Source: Kitasatospora sp. NBC_00315
GTDB taxonomy: Bacteria; Actinomycetota; Actinomycetes; Streptomycetales; Streptomycetaceae
Reading direction: 5' to 3'
DNA length: 64,000 nt
Assembly (NCBI RefSeq): GCF_041435095.1
Contig: NZ_CP108025.1
Location: 1,550,001 to 1,614,000, forward strand
Shown piece by piece: positions 9,390-18,627 of this stretch (positions are counted from its first letter, which is position 1; each line of letters starts with the position of its first letter). Below the pieces are notes generated by a model that made no database searches, was not told the DNA's origin, and worked only from the letters and a program-made list of their open reading frames with translations. The position numbers and the translations under genes are program-made.

Positions 9390-12300
9390 TCAACCAGCGA
9401 GCAGGTCGCGCAGCAGCGCCACCGTGTCGGCGTCGAGATCCCGGCCGGTCCGGCGGCTGAGCGCGTCCAGACGGTTGACCGCGCGCACCAGCTGGTCGCG
9501 GGCGCCGGCCGAGGCGTACGCGTAGAAGAGGTCCCGGTGCAGGAGTTCGACGTCCGGGGCGACGGCCAGGCCCCGGAAGACGGCGGCCTCGGCGCTGCGG
9601 TGGTCGCCGTACTGGAGGCGGCGGGCGGCGAGCTCGTGCGCCGTGTCCACGATGGCCGAGATCATGTCCTGGCGTTCCGCCTCGGCCCAGCCGAAGGCGG
9701 CCGGCGGCGCCTCGGCGAACGGTGCGCCGCGGACCAGGGCGAGGGCGTGCGCGAGGGCGGCGTCGGCGGTGGCGCTGGTGCTGCGCATGCCGCGTCGGTA
9801 GAGGCTGCGGAACTCGTCCCAGTCGCAGGTGACGGTCGGGGCGAACGCGTAGCCCTCCGCCGTGTCGGTGCGCAGGAAGGCACGGCCGTCGGCCGAACTG
9901 CCGAACCAGCCGGCCAGGTCGGCGAGTTTGGCGGACAGCGGGTTCCCCGGCCGACCGTCCGGATCGTCCTGGCCGAGCGCCGGGTGCGGTTCGAGGTGGG
10001 CCGCGCCGGGGTGCAGGTCGTGGTCCAGGGCGATCGCCTCGGCCCCCGGGCGCAGCGCGAGGTAGGCCGCGAGCTCGGTGAGGCGCAGCAGTGCGGCCGG
10101 CTCGGTGGGCCCGGTGGCGCCGATCACGTCGGCGGGCCCGAGCAGACGGATCCGGGGGGCGGTACGGCTCGCGTGCGCCTCCGGCGAACGGAGGATCGCG
10201 AGCAGGTCCTCGGCATCCGTGCGGACCGTGGTGCGCGGCGCGGGCAGTACGGGTGCACCGGCGGCGCCGGTCACCGCCGGAGACGGTACCGGCACGGGGA
10301 CGCTAGCGGGCATGGGAGCCGGCACGGGGACGGGAACGGGCGCCGCCGGTGCACCCGTCGCGGAGGCGGGCCCGGCGGCCGGGGCCGGCGGCACCGGGAC
10401 GACCGGCTGGGCGGGCGGGGTCTTCGGCGGCCGGGCCGCGGAGGGCGTCGCCGCACCCGGGACGACCGGTTGACCTGGCGCCGGCTGCCGCGGCACGTGC
10501 TGTCCCACTGCCTGGGCGGCCAGCGCGCCCGGACCGGGGGTCGGGGCGCTCGGGGTCACAGTGCCCGGGGTGCTCGGGGTCACGGCGCCCGGGCCGCTAG
10601 GGGTCACGGCGCCCGGGGCCGGATTCGATTCCGGGCTCGCGCCGGGCGGTGCGTCCGGGGTCGAACCCGGCTCCGCGGACACGGTGTTCGCGGCCTGTCG
10701 GCCCCGGCCGTTGAGGTCGGCCCTGCCGCCCTGGCCCGGCGGTACGGCGGCGGGCGGCTGCGGCCGGGGCGCGGACGGTGTCAGCGGTGCGGCCGGGTCG
10801 GTGCCGGCGAAGGGGCTGACGCCCGTACCGATCACCCGGGCGAGCAGCCGGGGCCCGGCCGCGTCGGCGGTGCCGGGCGCCGCTCCGGCCGGGCTGTCCG
10901 CCTCCCGCTCCGGTGCGCCGACCGCGACCAGGACCGGCATCGGGGCGGGCAGTTCGGTGGGCTCCAGGTCGGGGCCGGGGCCCTCGATCGTCCAGCCCGG
11001 CGCCGGGTGCTGGGTGGTGTCCCCGGCCGAGCGCAGCAGCTCGGAGACGTTGTCGTACTGGTGGCCGGTCAGGCGCTGCAGTTCCAGGCCGATGTGCAGA
11101 CCCGGCAGGACGGCCTGGCCGGTGCTCGGCAGGGTCCAGCGGGCGACCGGGCCGGTGCCGCGCTCGGGTGCGCGGGTGATCACCGCGACGCAGGTGCGCG
11201 GGCGGGCGTCGAGCAGGCGGCCGAGTTCGGAGGGCACGTCGCCGCCCGGCTGCTGGGCGCAGAGCACGATCTCCGGGATCCAGGCCTCGTCGGCCTCGCC
11301 CCGGCTGCGGGCGTCCCGGGGGCTCGCCGCGTTGGCGGCCACCAGAGTGGCGCGTGCCTTGGCGGTACGCGGACCCAGCGCCGCCAGGGCGGCCTCCAGG
11401 CTCGGGTGGCGGTGCACGCGTTCGGCGGCCGGGCCCGCGATGGGCAGGTCCTCGGCCAGATCCACCAGGTGCAGGTGCAGCCGGTCGGCCAGCGGACTGT
11501 GGGCCAGTTCGAGGGCGAGGGTGCGCAGCACGTCGCGGGCGTCGTCGGGATGGCCCGACAGGTGGAGCAGCCGCACGGTCTCCAGATCCGCCAGCACCAC
11601 CGCGCCGTCCGGTGAGGCGCCGAGGGTGACCAGCGCCGGGTAGGGCGCGGCGGTCTTGGCGGCCTGGCCCGCGGAGAGCAGGTCGGAGGCGTCCTCCGGG
11701 CACCACCAGACGTTGGGGGCGTGGGCGGCGCGGAACGGCGCGATGGGCGCGGCGGGCGCGGACAGGTGCAGCTCGACCGTCCGGCCGGGGGTCACCCGGG
11801 CGGCGACGATGGCGGGCAGGCGCTTGCCCGCGCGGGTGGTGTTGCGGGCCATCGTGCGCAGGGCGCGGTTCAGCAGGTCCAGGCCGGAGGAGTCCTGGCG
11901 GGCCTTCAGCTCCGCCTCGAAGGCCGCGGCGGTCGGGCCGGGCATGGCGATCCGGTGCCGGGGGCGGCGGGCCCGCTGCTGTCCGCCCCGGCGCCGGGCC
12001 ACCGTCCCGATCATGATGGCGGCGAGCAGGACGCCGACGGTGGACGCCGCCAGGGCGACGGTGTAGTCGTCGCTGGGGTTCTCCCGGCCGTGCGCGGCGG
12101 CCGGGGCGTGCGCGGCGGCCCCGCTCGGGGTGGTGCTCGGCGTGGTCGCGGGGGCCGGGGTCGTCGCGGGGGCGGGGGCGGTCGTCGCCTGCGGGGTCGC
12201 GGTGGCCGCCGGGGCGGGCACGGACGGGGCGGGGGACGCCGGGGCGGGCACGGACGGGGCGGGGGACGCCGGGGCGGGATCGGGCCCGGGGGCCGGCGCC

Positions 12301-13376
12301 GGGTCGGGCGCGGGGGTCGGCGCCGGGGCCTGGGCACCCGGGATCGCCAGGACCATCCCCGGCACGACCTCGTCCGGGTCGCTCAGCCGTTCCCCGTCCG
12401 GCGCCTGGACGCCCTTGTTCGCCTCGAAGAGCTGCGGCCAGGCGTCGGCGCTGCCCAACTCCTTCTCGGCGATGCCGGAAAGCGTGTCCCCGGCCTCGAC
12501 GGTGACCTGGGCGTGCTGCCCGGCCCCGGGCTGTGCGCCGGTCGTGCCCGTCTGCGGGGCGTCCGGCGCGGATCGGCCGGCGGGGGCGCTCGGCCCGGCG
12601 CCGTCCGGCGCCGCGTCGGCCGGCATCAGCAGCTGCCAACCGGGCTGGATCGGCCGGTCGGCGTCGAAGCGGATGCCGGAGTCGTCCATCACCCGGCCGT
12701 CGTTGAGCTTGGCGATCTCCACCCAGCGCGATCCGGAGCCGAGTTGGCGCTCCGCGATGGACCACAGGCTGTCGGCGGGGCGGCTGTCGCGCACGGTGTA
12801 TCCGGGCTGCTGCCCGGCGGACGGCGCCGGAGCGGCCGGCGCGGCGGTCAGTGCGGCGTGCTGCGGCGCCGCGGCCACCTGGGCCGGGGCGGTCACGGCC
12901 GGGGCGCGGTCCGGCGTCGCGGCGAAGGCCGATCCGGCGACCGGCAGCAACGCGATCACCGAGCCGACCAGGCCCGCGGCGATCCGTTGGCTCCAGCCGA
13001 ACGCCGGGATCCGGCGGGCGACCCGCCCGCGCAGCTGCGCCGGGATCTCCAGCAGGACGGAGAGCGCGAAGCAGAGCCAGGCGAGCCAGCCGATCGCGAC
13101 CAGCGCCCAGAGGAAGAGCTGCCCGTCGTCCGGGCCGGTCAGCAGGTGCCCGACGCCGCCGGGCGCGACGTCGCCCATCGCGGCGACCGCCAGGGTGCCG
13201 TAGAACAGCACGGCCGGGAGGCCGACCAGCAGCAGGATCAGGGCGACCAGCGAGGCGAGGGCACCGGCCAGCGCGCCCGCCGTGCCGCGCCGGCGCGGTG
13301 GGCGGGGCGCCGGGCGGCGGCCGGACGGGGCCTGGTGGTCCCTACGGGCGTGGTTCTTGGCACGTGGCGCGGCCAT
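9390..13376 (-). CDS. Large membrane protein with two LysM domains and a C-terminal winged-helix/BTAD module
   Basis: A 1328-residue last gene of the Tad operon. Hydrophobic segments lie at about 35-65, 85-110 and 128-150. LysM-like repeats occupy about 195-260 (ADSLWSIAERQLGSG) and 290-350 (VEAGDTLSGIAEKELGS). A Pro/Ala linker precedes a further membrane segment near 445 (VALAASTVGVLLAAIMIG). The C-terminal ~250 residues begin IRLLGPADVIGATG and match the winged-helix plus bacterial transcriptional activation (BTAD) layout of SARP regulators. The start ATG overlaps the TadG-like stop (ATGA). LysM suggests peptidoglycan contact and BTAD suggests a protein- or DNA-facing cytoplasmic end. Whether it acts as a tethered regulator or an assembly scaffold is open. 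Confidence 0.85.
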   Translation of the reverse strand: MAAPRAKNHARRDHQAPSGRRPAPRPPRRRGTAGALAGALASLVALILLLVGLPAVLFYGTLAVAAMGDVAPGGVGHLLTGPDDGQLFLWALVAIGWLAWLCFALSVLLEIPAQLRGRVARRIPAFGWSQRIAAGLVGSVIALLPVAGSAFAATPDRAPAVTAPAQVAAAPQHAALTAAPAAPAPSAGQQPGYTVRDSRPADSLWSIAERQLGSGSRWVEIAKLNDGRVMDDSGIRFDADRPIQPGWQLLMPADAAPDGAGPSAPAGRSAPDAPQTGTTGAQPGAGQHAQVTVEAGDTLSGIAEKELGSADAWPQLFEANKGVQAPDGERLSDPDEVVPGMVLAIPGAQAPAPTPAPDPAPAPGPDPAPASPAPSVPAPASPAPSVPAPAATATPQATTAPAPATTPAPATTPSTTPSGAAAHAPAAAHGRENPSDDYTVALAASTVGVLLAAIMIGTVARRRGGQQRARRPRHRIAMPGPTAAAFEAELKARQDSSGLDLLNRALRTMARNTTRAGKRLPAIVAARVTPGRTVELHLSAPAAPIAPFRAAHAPNVWWCPEDASDLLSAGQAAKTAAPYPALVTLGASPDGAVVLADLETVRLLHLSGHPDDARDVLRTLALELAHSPLADRLHLHLVDLAEDLPIAGPAAERVHRHPSLEAALAALGPRTAKARATLVAANAASPRDARSRGEADEAWIPEIVLCAQQPGGDVPSELGRLLDARPRTCVAVITRAPERGTGPVARWTLPSTGQAVLPGLHIGLELQRLTGHQYDNVSELLRSAGDTTQHPAPGWTIEGPGPDLEPTELPAPMPVLVAVGAPEREADSPAGAAPGTADAAGPRLLARVIGTGVSPFAGTDPAAPLTPSAPRPQPPAAVPPGQGGRADLNGRGRQAANTVSAEPGSTPDAPPGASPESNPAPGAVTPSGPGAVTPSTPGTVTPSAPTPGPGALAAQAVGQHVPRQPAPGQPVVPGAATPSAARPPKTPPAQPVVPVPPAPAAGPASATGAPAAPVPVPVPAPMPASVPVPVPSPAVTGAAGAPVLPAPRTTVRTDAEDLLAILRSPEAHASRTAPRIRLLGPADVIGATGPTEPAALLRLTELAAYLALRPGAEAIALDHDLHPGAAHLEPHPALGQDDPDGRPGNPLSAKLADLAGWFGSSADGRAFLRTDTAEGYAFAPTVTCDWDEFRSLYRRGMRSTSATADAALAHALALVRGAPFAEAPPAAFGWAEAERQDMISAIVDTAHELAARRLQYGDHRSAEAAVFRGLAVAPDVELLHRDLFYAYASAGARDQLVRAVNRLDALSRRTGRDLDADTVALLRDLLAG

Positions 13377-13882
13377 CAGCCGTTCTCCGCTTTCTTGACT
13401 CCGTGGACGAGGATGGCGCTTCCCTCGCCCCTGATCTCCCAGCCGCCCGTCGGCACCAGGTCGAGCAGGGCGGGCCGGTAGGTGGTCCGGACCGTGACGA
13501 TCACTCCGGTGCCGTCGTCGGTGAGGACGACGTCGCCGCTGAGGCCGGCGAGCCCGAGGTAGGCGTTCGCGGCCCGGGCGGCGTAGTCCTGCCGGACCTT
13601 GAACCCCTGGCCCTGCAGGACGCTCGCCTCGTCCAACTGCTGGCCGACCACCCGAGCGGCCTCCTGGGCCAGCGCGTCGGTGTTCTCCACCGCACGCAGC
13701 CGGCCGCCCGCGTCGACGACCACGCCGATGACGGCGACCAGGCCCGCCGCGACGACGGCGACGAACAGCGAGATGGTGCCGGCGTCCGCCGTACCGTCCG
13801 CCCTGCGCCCCCGCCGGCGCCCGGGGCGCCCCCTGCGGGCCGGCCCGGCCGGTTTCTCGCGTGTCTGCGCTCCACGGAGCAT
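13376..13882 (-). CDS. Pilus assembly TadG/TadE-like protein
   Basis: A 168-residue membrane protein. A strongly basic N-terminus (about 1-35) precedes DAGTISLFVAVVAAGLVAVI, a single N-terminal membrane helix of the TadG/pseudopilin kind with a Gly just before it, then a 100-residue extracytoplasmic part. The ATG at 13882 is preceded by GGGAGGGG. Helicase-like or other catalytic motifs are absent. It is coupled to the LysM/BTAD gene through ATGA. Proteins of this type are minor components or assembly factors of Flp pili. Confidence 0.8.
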   Translation of the reverse strand: MLRGAQTREKPAGPARRGRPGRRRGRRADGTADAGTISLFVAVVAAGLVAVIGVVVDAGGRLRAVENTDALAQEAARVVGQQLDEASVLQGQGFKVRQDYAARAANAYLGLAGLSGDVVLTDDGTGVIVTVRTTYRPALLDLVPTGGWEIRGEGSAILVHGVKKAENG

Positions 13883-13916
13883 CGTTTCCCCTCCCCCACC
13901 CGCGCTACGCATCGTT

Positions 13917-14435
13917 CTATCGGCCCCGGTAGCGGTCGACCACCGAGGTGAAGCCGCCGTGCATGTTCCTGGTCCCCGGCAGCCCGGGAAGCAGGTCGCT
14001 CAGTCCGACCTCGCAGTCCACCGCGACGGTCACGGTCTCCAGCGGGCCCGCCGGGGCGTCGAGTTCGCCCCAGGTCACGTCGATGAACGTCCGCCCGCAG
14101 GAAACCCCGTCCTGCCGGAGCACCTCGCGGACGGTGTCCTCGGCCTGCCGGCCGGCGCTTTCCCGGTCGACGCGGCTGATCGACGCGGTGCGCGCCCCCG
14201 CGCGCGCCGCCGCGTCCACCGTGCCGCCGGCCGTCTGGATCCGGCCCGCCGCGACGGCCAGCAGGACGAAGGTCAGCAGCACCGGGGCGAGCAGCGCCGC
14301 CTCGATCGCCACGCTGCCCCGGTCCGGTCCGGCGCCGGACGCGGCGCCCGGGCCGTCCTGCCCCCGGCGTCCGGAGCGCCGGAGCCGCACCGGCCGGTAC
14401 GTCACCGACGGGAGCGGTGGGGACCGGCGCCTCAC
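13917..14435 (-). CDS. TadE-like pseudopilin
   Basis: A 172-residue protein starting at GTG 14435, which overlaps the preceding stop (GTGA). The motif DRGSVAIEAALLAPVLLTFV has Gly before, and Glu five residues into, the hydrophobic helix. This is the prepilin-like cleavage and assembly signature shared by TadE/TadF and Flp. The remainder is a soluble domain with two Cys (SCGRTF and VDCEVG) that could form a disulfide outside the cell. It lies in the translationally coupled run of pilin-like genes. Confidence 0.85.
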   Translation of the reverse strand: MRRRSPPLPSVTYRPVRLRRSGRRGQDGPGAASGAGPDRGSVAIEAALLAPVLLTFVLLAVAAGRIQTAGGTVDAAARAGARTASISRVDRESAGRQAEDTVREVLRQDGVSCGRTFIDVTWGELDAPAGPLETVTVAVDCEVGLSDLLPGLPGTRNMHGGFTSVVDRYRGR

Positions 14436-14851
14436 GGAGCACCGCCCTGCTGGACGAACTGCTCGCGAGGGGCGGAGGCGTGCTGGGTGAGCTCGGGCGT
14501 CGGCACGCCGGGGATCATGAAGTGCGGCACCACCACCACGCTGACCTGGATCGTCGTGGGGGTACTGCCGTCGGTCGTCACCCCGTAGCGGTCGACCACC
14601 GAGCCCTCCCGCGCCAGGAAGCTCTCGGCCTGCTGCCGCGCCGCCGCGTCCTTCTGCCCGTCGGTGGCGGCGCCCTGGAGCCGTCCGGCGTCCACGCCCT
14701 CGCGGGCGGCGACGAGGGCGACCTCGCGGGCGTACCACCACATCGATCCCTGGACCACGAGCAGGACGAGGACCAGGACGGTGGGAAAGACGACGGCCAG
14801 ACTGAGCGTCATCGATCCGGCGTCCCGGGGCCGGTGCGGACGGCGGCTCAC
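14432..14851 (-). CDS. TadE-like membrane protein
   Basis: A 139-residue protein with RDAGSMTLSLAVVFPTVLVL, a TadE-type N-terminal hydrophobic helix after Gly. Position +5 is Ser rather than Glu, so canonical prepilin processing and packing is less certain than for its neighbour. The body contains REVALVAAREGVDAGRLQGA, typical of the helix after the membrane segment in TadE proteins. The start is GTG 14851, overlapping the previous stop. Confidence 0.85.
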   Translation of the reverse strand: MSRRPHRPRDAGSMTLSLAVVFPTVLVLVLLVVQGSMWWYAREVALVAAREGVDAGRLQGAATDGQKDAAARQQAESFLAREGSVVDRYGVTTDGSTPTTIQVSVVVVPHFMIPGVPTPELTQHASAPREQFVQQGGAP

Positions 14852-15108
14852 CCCGTCGGAGCCGTCTTCGGGACCTGCGAGGTCACGTTGGTGGCCAGGC
14901 TCTTGATGGCGAACAGGACGCCACCGGCGATCACCATCAGGGCGATCACGGCCAGCGCCAGCTCGATGCTGATCGCGCCCCGGTCGCCCTCGGCGCGGGC
15001 CGCGCGCAACCGCCCGGCCCGATGGTGCAGGAGCAACGAGCCGAGCTGGAGGGGTACGAGGAGCGGGAGGAGCAGGGCGCCGGCCAGCTGTCGCAGTCGA
15101 GTGGTCAT
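14848..15108 (-). CDS. Flp-pilin-like small protein
   Basis: An 86-residue candidate major or minor pilin. The N-terminal 35 residues contain a first hydrophobic stretch (LAGALLLPLLVPLQLGSLLL). This is followed by EGDRGAISIELALAVIALMV, with Gly(-1) and Glu(+5) as in type IV/Flp prepilins. The mature part would be only about 42 residues, the size of Flp pilins. The first hydrophobic segment is longer than the usual leader peptide, which is unusual. The ATG is at 15106-15108. It follows tadC by 62 nt and is coupled to the TadE-like gene. Confidence 0.75.
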   Translation of the reverse strand: MTTRLRQLAGALLLPLLVPLQLGSLLLHHRAGRLRAARAEGDRGAISIELALAVIALMVIAGGVLFAIKSLATNVTSQVPKTAPTG

Positions 15109-15170
15109 CGGGACTCCAGGTGGTCTTCGGGGGAGGTGGAGCGGGCAGGGGGAACGCTTCGGAGCGGCAC

Positions 15171-16058
15171 CTAACGGGAGTTGAGCATCTGGTAGAGCGC
15201 CGGGAAGACGATCAGGGACGTCATGAGCAGGGTGAGCGCGGAGCCGGGGGCGACCATGCGCTCGCTGTCGGTGTTGGCGCGGGCGAGGTCCTCGGCGAGC
15301 AGCTCACCGCGCAGGCTCCGCGCGCGGGCGCGCAGGGTCTCGTACACGGCCGCGCCGTCGGTGCCGGAGATCCGCATGATGTCCGCGACGTCCTGGAGGG
15401 GGGTCAGGCCGAGCTCCTCCGAGAGCGCGTCCAGGCCGTCCCAGGGCGGGAGCCGATCGGTGGTGGCGCGCTCCAGGGCGTCGCGGATGCGCCGGAAGAC
15501 CGTGCCCCGGCCGACCGCGGCGGCCCGGCGCAGTGCCTCGGCCGGGCCGCAGTCCGCGGCGCGTTCCAGCGCGACGAGTTCGAGGTAGGCGGCGATGCCG
15601 TGCAGGTACTCGGTCCTGGCCTCCTTGGCCTCGCCGTGCACGATGCCGTCGGGGACGAACCAGAACATGCCGCCCAGCAGCGGGCCGACCACGAACGGGA
15701 CCGCCATCGGCAGCGCGGTGCCGGTCAGCGCGGCCATCGCGGTGAGGTACGCCGGGAGCAGCAGCCCGAGGAGGGCGAACAGCAGCTTGTGCGCCATGAA
15801 CCGGGCCGGGGTGCGGCCGATCAGTGACAGCTCGCGCTGCGGGATGCGCAGCCCGGGCAGGCCGATGGCACCCTCGCCCAGCCGGTCGTACCAGCGCGGC
15901 GGCTCCTCGGCGTCCTCGGTGCGGCCGCCGACCGGTGTGCGGTGCAGGCGGTCCAGGGCCTGCCCCAGATCCGGTGGCGCCGGCCGGAGTTCGGAGACGA
16001 GCAGGGCGATGCCGCCGGCCGCGACGGCGCCGGCCAGGACGGACCAGGGCGAGATCAT
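15171..16058 (-). CDS. tadC: Type II secretion F family protein (TadC-like)
   Basis: A 295-residue polytopic inner-membrane platform protein with a starting helix (VLAGAVAAGGIALLVSELRP), paired helices near 110-155 (FALLGLLLPAYLTAMAAL), and a final helix (LTLLMTSLIVFPALYQMLN). The central cytoplasmic T2SSF-type helical domain contains LVALERAADCGPAEALRRAA. With the TadB-like partner it would form the platform on which the CpaF ATPase drives pilin polymerisation. The start ATG overlaps the tadB stop. Confidence 0.88.
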   Translation of the reverse strand: MISPWSVLAGAVAAGGIALLVSELRPAPPDLGQALDRLHRTPVGGRTEDAEEPPRWYDRLGEGAIGLPGLRIPQRELSLIGRTPARFMAHKLLFALLGLLLPAYLTAMAALTGTALPMAVPFVVGPLLGGMFWFVPDGIVHGEAKEARTEYLHGIAAYLELVALERAADCGPAEALRRAAAVGRGTVFRRIRDALERATTDRLPPWDGLDALSEELGLTPLQDVADIMRISGTDGAAVYETLRARARSLRGELLAEDLARANTDSERMVAPGSALTLLMTSLIVFPALYQMLNSR

Positions 16059-17017
16059 CGGAACTCCTTCGCCGGTACGTCGCTCTGCTCGGCCGCGTCC
16101 GGGCCGGCGTCGGCGGCGAGTCGGCCGGCCTTGCTGCGGCGGTCGGGCTCCAGCAGCCTGGGCAGCGGCGGGTGCGAGGCCAGCGCGCGCATCCAGGCGA
16201 TCACGGCGACGAAGGCGGCGGCCAGCACCGCGAGCACGACCTGCCCGACGAAGGTGCTGTAGGGCGCGGTGTAGCCGCTGTTGAAGGAGCCGACCACGAT
16301 CACCAGCACGATGATGCCGACCAGCCAGCGGATCGTGGTGCGGTGCTTGGCCCGGTCGGCCTCGATCGCCCGGCGCTGGCGGACCTCCTCCCGGACCGAG
16401 TCGGCGAGATCGGCCAGCGCCCGGGCCAGACCGGGGCCGCTGTCACCGGAGCGCAGCACCAGGGCGGCGAGCACCTTGTCGGAGGTGGAGTCGGCCAGGC
16501 TGTCGGCGAAGGCGCGCAACGCGTCCTCGGGCCGCCAGCGGGACTGCAGGCGGGCGGCCAGTTCGGCGATCTCGGACTCCAGGGCGGCGGGCGCGGTGCG
16601 GCGGCTGGTGACGATGGCCTGGTTGAGGCCGACCCCGAGCAGCAGGACGTCCGCGATCCGCTGGGTCCACTCCGCGAGGGCCTCCAGCCGCTCGATCCGG
16701 TGGGTGTCGGAGCGGGTCGCGTCGAAGAGCCAGGGCAGGCCGAAGACGCCGACCGGCACGAGCAGCGCGGTGAGCGGGATGCCGGTGAAGAGCCAGCCGA
16801 GCGGCGCTCCGGCCAGCGCCAGCGGCAGTTGGACGCGGCGCAGCCGCACCAGCCGGGGGGCGGCCGTGCCCGGGGCGCCGTACCAGAGGGTGTGCGCGCG
16901 GGTCGCGAGCGGGTTGTCGGCCGGCCCGTCGGCGGGGTCGGTGCCACGCAGGCCGACGGCCAGGGCGATGAGGCCGCCGGTGACCATCAGGCCGCAGAGG
17001 ACGAAGAGGAGCATCAT
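16055..17017 (-). CDS. tadB: Type II secretion F family protein (TadB-like)
   Basis: A 320-residue platform protein. Its start is taken at ATG 17017, where ATGATGA overlaps the cpaF stop; longer upstream in-frame sequence lies inside cpaF. Hydrophobic segments occur at 1-22, around 80-115 and at the C-terminal third (LVGIIVLVIVVGSFNSGY, then VGQVVLAVLAAAFVAVIAWM). The central domain has LAEWTQRIADVLLLGVGLNQ, characteristic of TadB. It is paired with TadC as the membrane platform. Confidence 0.88.
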   Translation of the reverse strand: MMLLFVLCGLMVTGGLIALAVGLRGTDPADGPADNPLATRAHTLWYGAPGTAAPRLVRLRRVQLPLALAGAPLGWLFTGIPLTALLVPVGVFGLPWLFDATRSDTHRIERLEALAEWTQRIADVLLLGVGLNQAIVTSRRTAPAALESEIAELAARLQSRWRPEDALRAFADSLADSTSDKVLAALVLRSGDSGPGLARALADLADSVREEVRQRRAIEADRAKHRTTIRWLVGIIVLVIVVGSFNSGYTAPYSTFVGQVVLAVLAAAFVAVIAWMRALASHPPLPRLLEPDRRSKAGRLAADAGPDAAEQSDVPAKEFR

Positions 17018-18627
17018 CGGGCGCCGCCGATCCGCAGCTGGAGCGGCGCGGCCCAACTGCCGTACCCGGCCTGCAGCAGGGAGGCGTCGAAGCCGGCCCG
17101 GCGCAGGTCGTCCAGGCAGTTGGGCGGGGTGTGCGGGACGGCCCGGGGCTCGCCCTGATCGATCCTCGGCCCGAAGACGGTGTTCAGTGCGGGCCGCCCG
17201 TGCTCACCGAGGCCGGCCACCTCCAGGACGTGCGAGACGAACCGGTGGCGGCGACCGCCGACGGCGGTCTCGTCGACCATGGTGACGTGCACGATGAGGT
17301 CGATGGCGTTGGCGGTGAGACGGTAGGCGAGGCTGTCGGTCATGTGGGCGCCGTACTCCAGGCAGAGTTCGGCGATCCGGTCGACCACCATGTGCGGGCC
17401 GCGCGCGTGCAGGGTGCACATCGAGCCGCCCTCGCCGTTGGTCATCACCCGCAGCATCGGGACCACCTCGCCGGAGCGGACCTCGCCGACGATGATCCGC
17501 GAGAGCGTCATCCGCAGCGCCGCCGGGATCAGCTCGCCGATCGTCAGCTCGCCGGCCAGCCGCCCGTCGACGCGCTCGCCGTTGCCCTCCCGGGCCTCCA
17601 TCGGGACGACCTGGCGCAGGTGGCCGAGGGTGTGCAGCCAGAGTTCGAACTCCGACTCCAGGGTGCCGATCCGCTCGTCCGGCGGGATCTCGGCGGCCAT
17701 CGCGCGCAGCAGGCTGGTCTTGCCGACGCCCTGCGTACCGGTGATCATCACGTTCTTCCGGGCCCGGATCGCGGCTGCCAGGAAGGCCGCCAGGGTGTGG
17801 TCCACCGTGCCGAGCTGGATGAGGTCCGACAGGGTCGCCGAGGCGACCCGGTGGCGGCGGATCGCGACGTACGGGCGCGGGGTGACCTCGGTCAGCGCCT
17901 GCAGCCGCATACCGCCCTCCAGCCGCAGCGCCAGGGTGGGACTGGCGGTGGAGAGGCTGCGCTCGCCACCGCCGTGCTGGCGGGCGAGATCCTGCAGCAG
18001 CTCGACCAGTTCGGCGTCGGTGTCGGCCACCGGCGGTACCTGGCGCAGCGGTTGGTGCACCCGGGAGATCCAGACGTCGTCACAGCCGTTGATCAGGATG
18101 TTCTCGATGTCCGGGTCGTCCAGGTAGGGCTGGAGCCGCCCGGCGCGGAACAGCAGGTCGAAGACTGCCTCGGCCAGCGCCCGGTCCTGCTCCCGGGTGG
18201 GCGGGATGCCGTGTGTCTGGGCGTAGGCGTCCGACCAGCGGGCCACGGCCTCCTCGATCAGGGCGCGGCCGCGCTGGCGGCGGGTGGCACGGTCCGCCTC
18301 CACCCCGGAGCCGGCCGACAGCTTGGTGAGCTGCTGGTGCAGTTCGGCGGCGACCTGGCGCTTGAGCTCGCGTGCCACCTGCGGGTCGACGGCGGGCCGG
18401 GTGCCCGCTCCGCGCTTGTCGAGCGCGGGCAGCGCGGAGGGCACGGCGGTCGGTCCCACCGCGGCGTGGTCGCCGGGAGGCCGGCCGGCGGACGCCAGGG
18501 GGCCGGCCGGGGCCGGTCCGGTCACCCGGCCGGTGACGACCGGGCCGCCGGGGCCGGGCAGCGGCGTCGACCAGGGCAGCGCGGCGGGGTCGGCGCCGGG
18601 TCGCTGGTTCAGGGGGCTACCGCGCAC
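17014..18627 (-). CDS. cpaF: CpaF/TadA family secretion ATPase
   Basis: A 537-residue secretion ATPase that powers pilus assembly at the cytoplasmic face. About 75 Pro/Ala-rich residues lead into the N-terminal domain. Walker A is GTQGVGKTSLL, followed by the Asp-box region (ERIGTLESEFEL); LSRIIVGEVRSGEV is Walker B, and CTLHARG is the His-box. The start is GTG 18627, overlapping the CpaE-like stop by 11 bp. The C-terminal 40 residues extend beyond the ATPase core. Only one such ATPase is seen in the locus. Confidence 0.94.
   Translation of the reverse strand: MRGSPLNQRPGADPAALPWSTPLPGPGGPVVTGRVTGPAPAGPLASAGRPPGDHAAVGPTAVPSALPALDKRGAGTRPAVDPQVARELKRQVAAELHQQLTKLSAGSGVEADRATRRQRGRALIEEAVARWSDAYAQTHGIPPTREQDRALAEAVFDLLFRAGRLQPYLDDPDIENILINGCDDVWISRVHQPLRQVPPVADTDAELVELLQDLARQHGGGERSLSTASPTLALRLEGGMRLQALTEVTPRPYVAIRRHRVASATLSDLIQLGTVDHTLAAFLAAAIRARKNVMITGTQGVGKTSLLRAMAAEIPPDERIGTLESEFELWLHTLGHLRQVVPMEAREGNGERVDGRLAGELTIGELIPAALRMTLSRIIVGEVRSGEVVPMLRVMTNGEGGSMCTLHARGPHMVVDRIAELCLEYGAHMTDSLAYRLTANAIDLIVHVTMVDETAVGGRRHRFVSHVLEVAGLGEHGRPALNTVFGPRIDQGEPRAVPHTPPNCLDDLRRAGFDASLLQAGYGSWAAPLQLRIGGAR

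Noticed and set aside
10597..12765. 722-codon frame within the LysM/BTAD gene
   Set aside because: It is a same-strand shifted frame of Arg/Pro/Gly-rich sequence, without any domain or ribosome-binding site.
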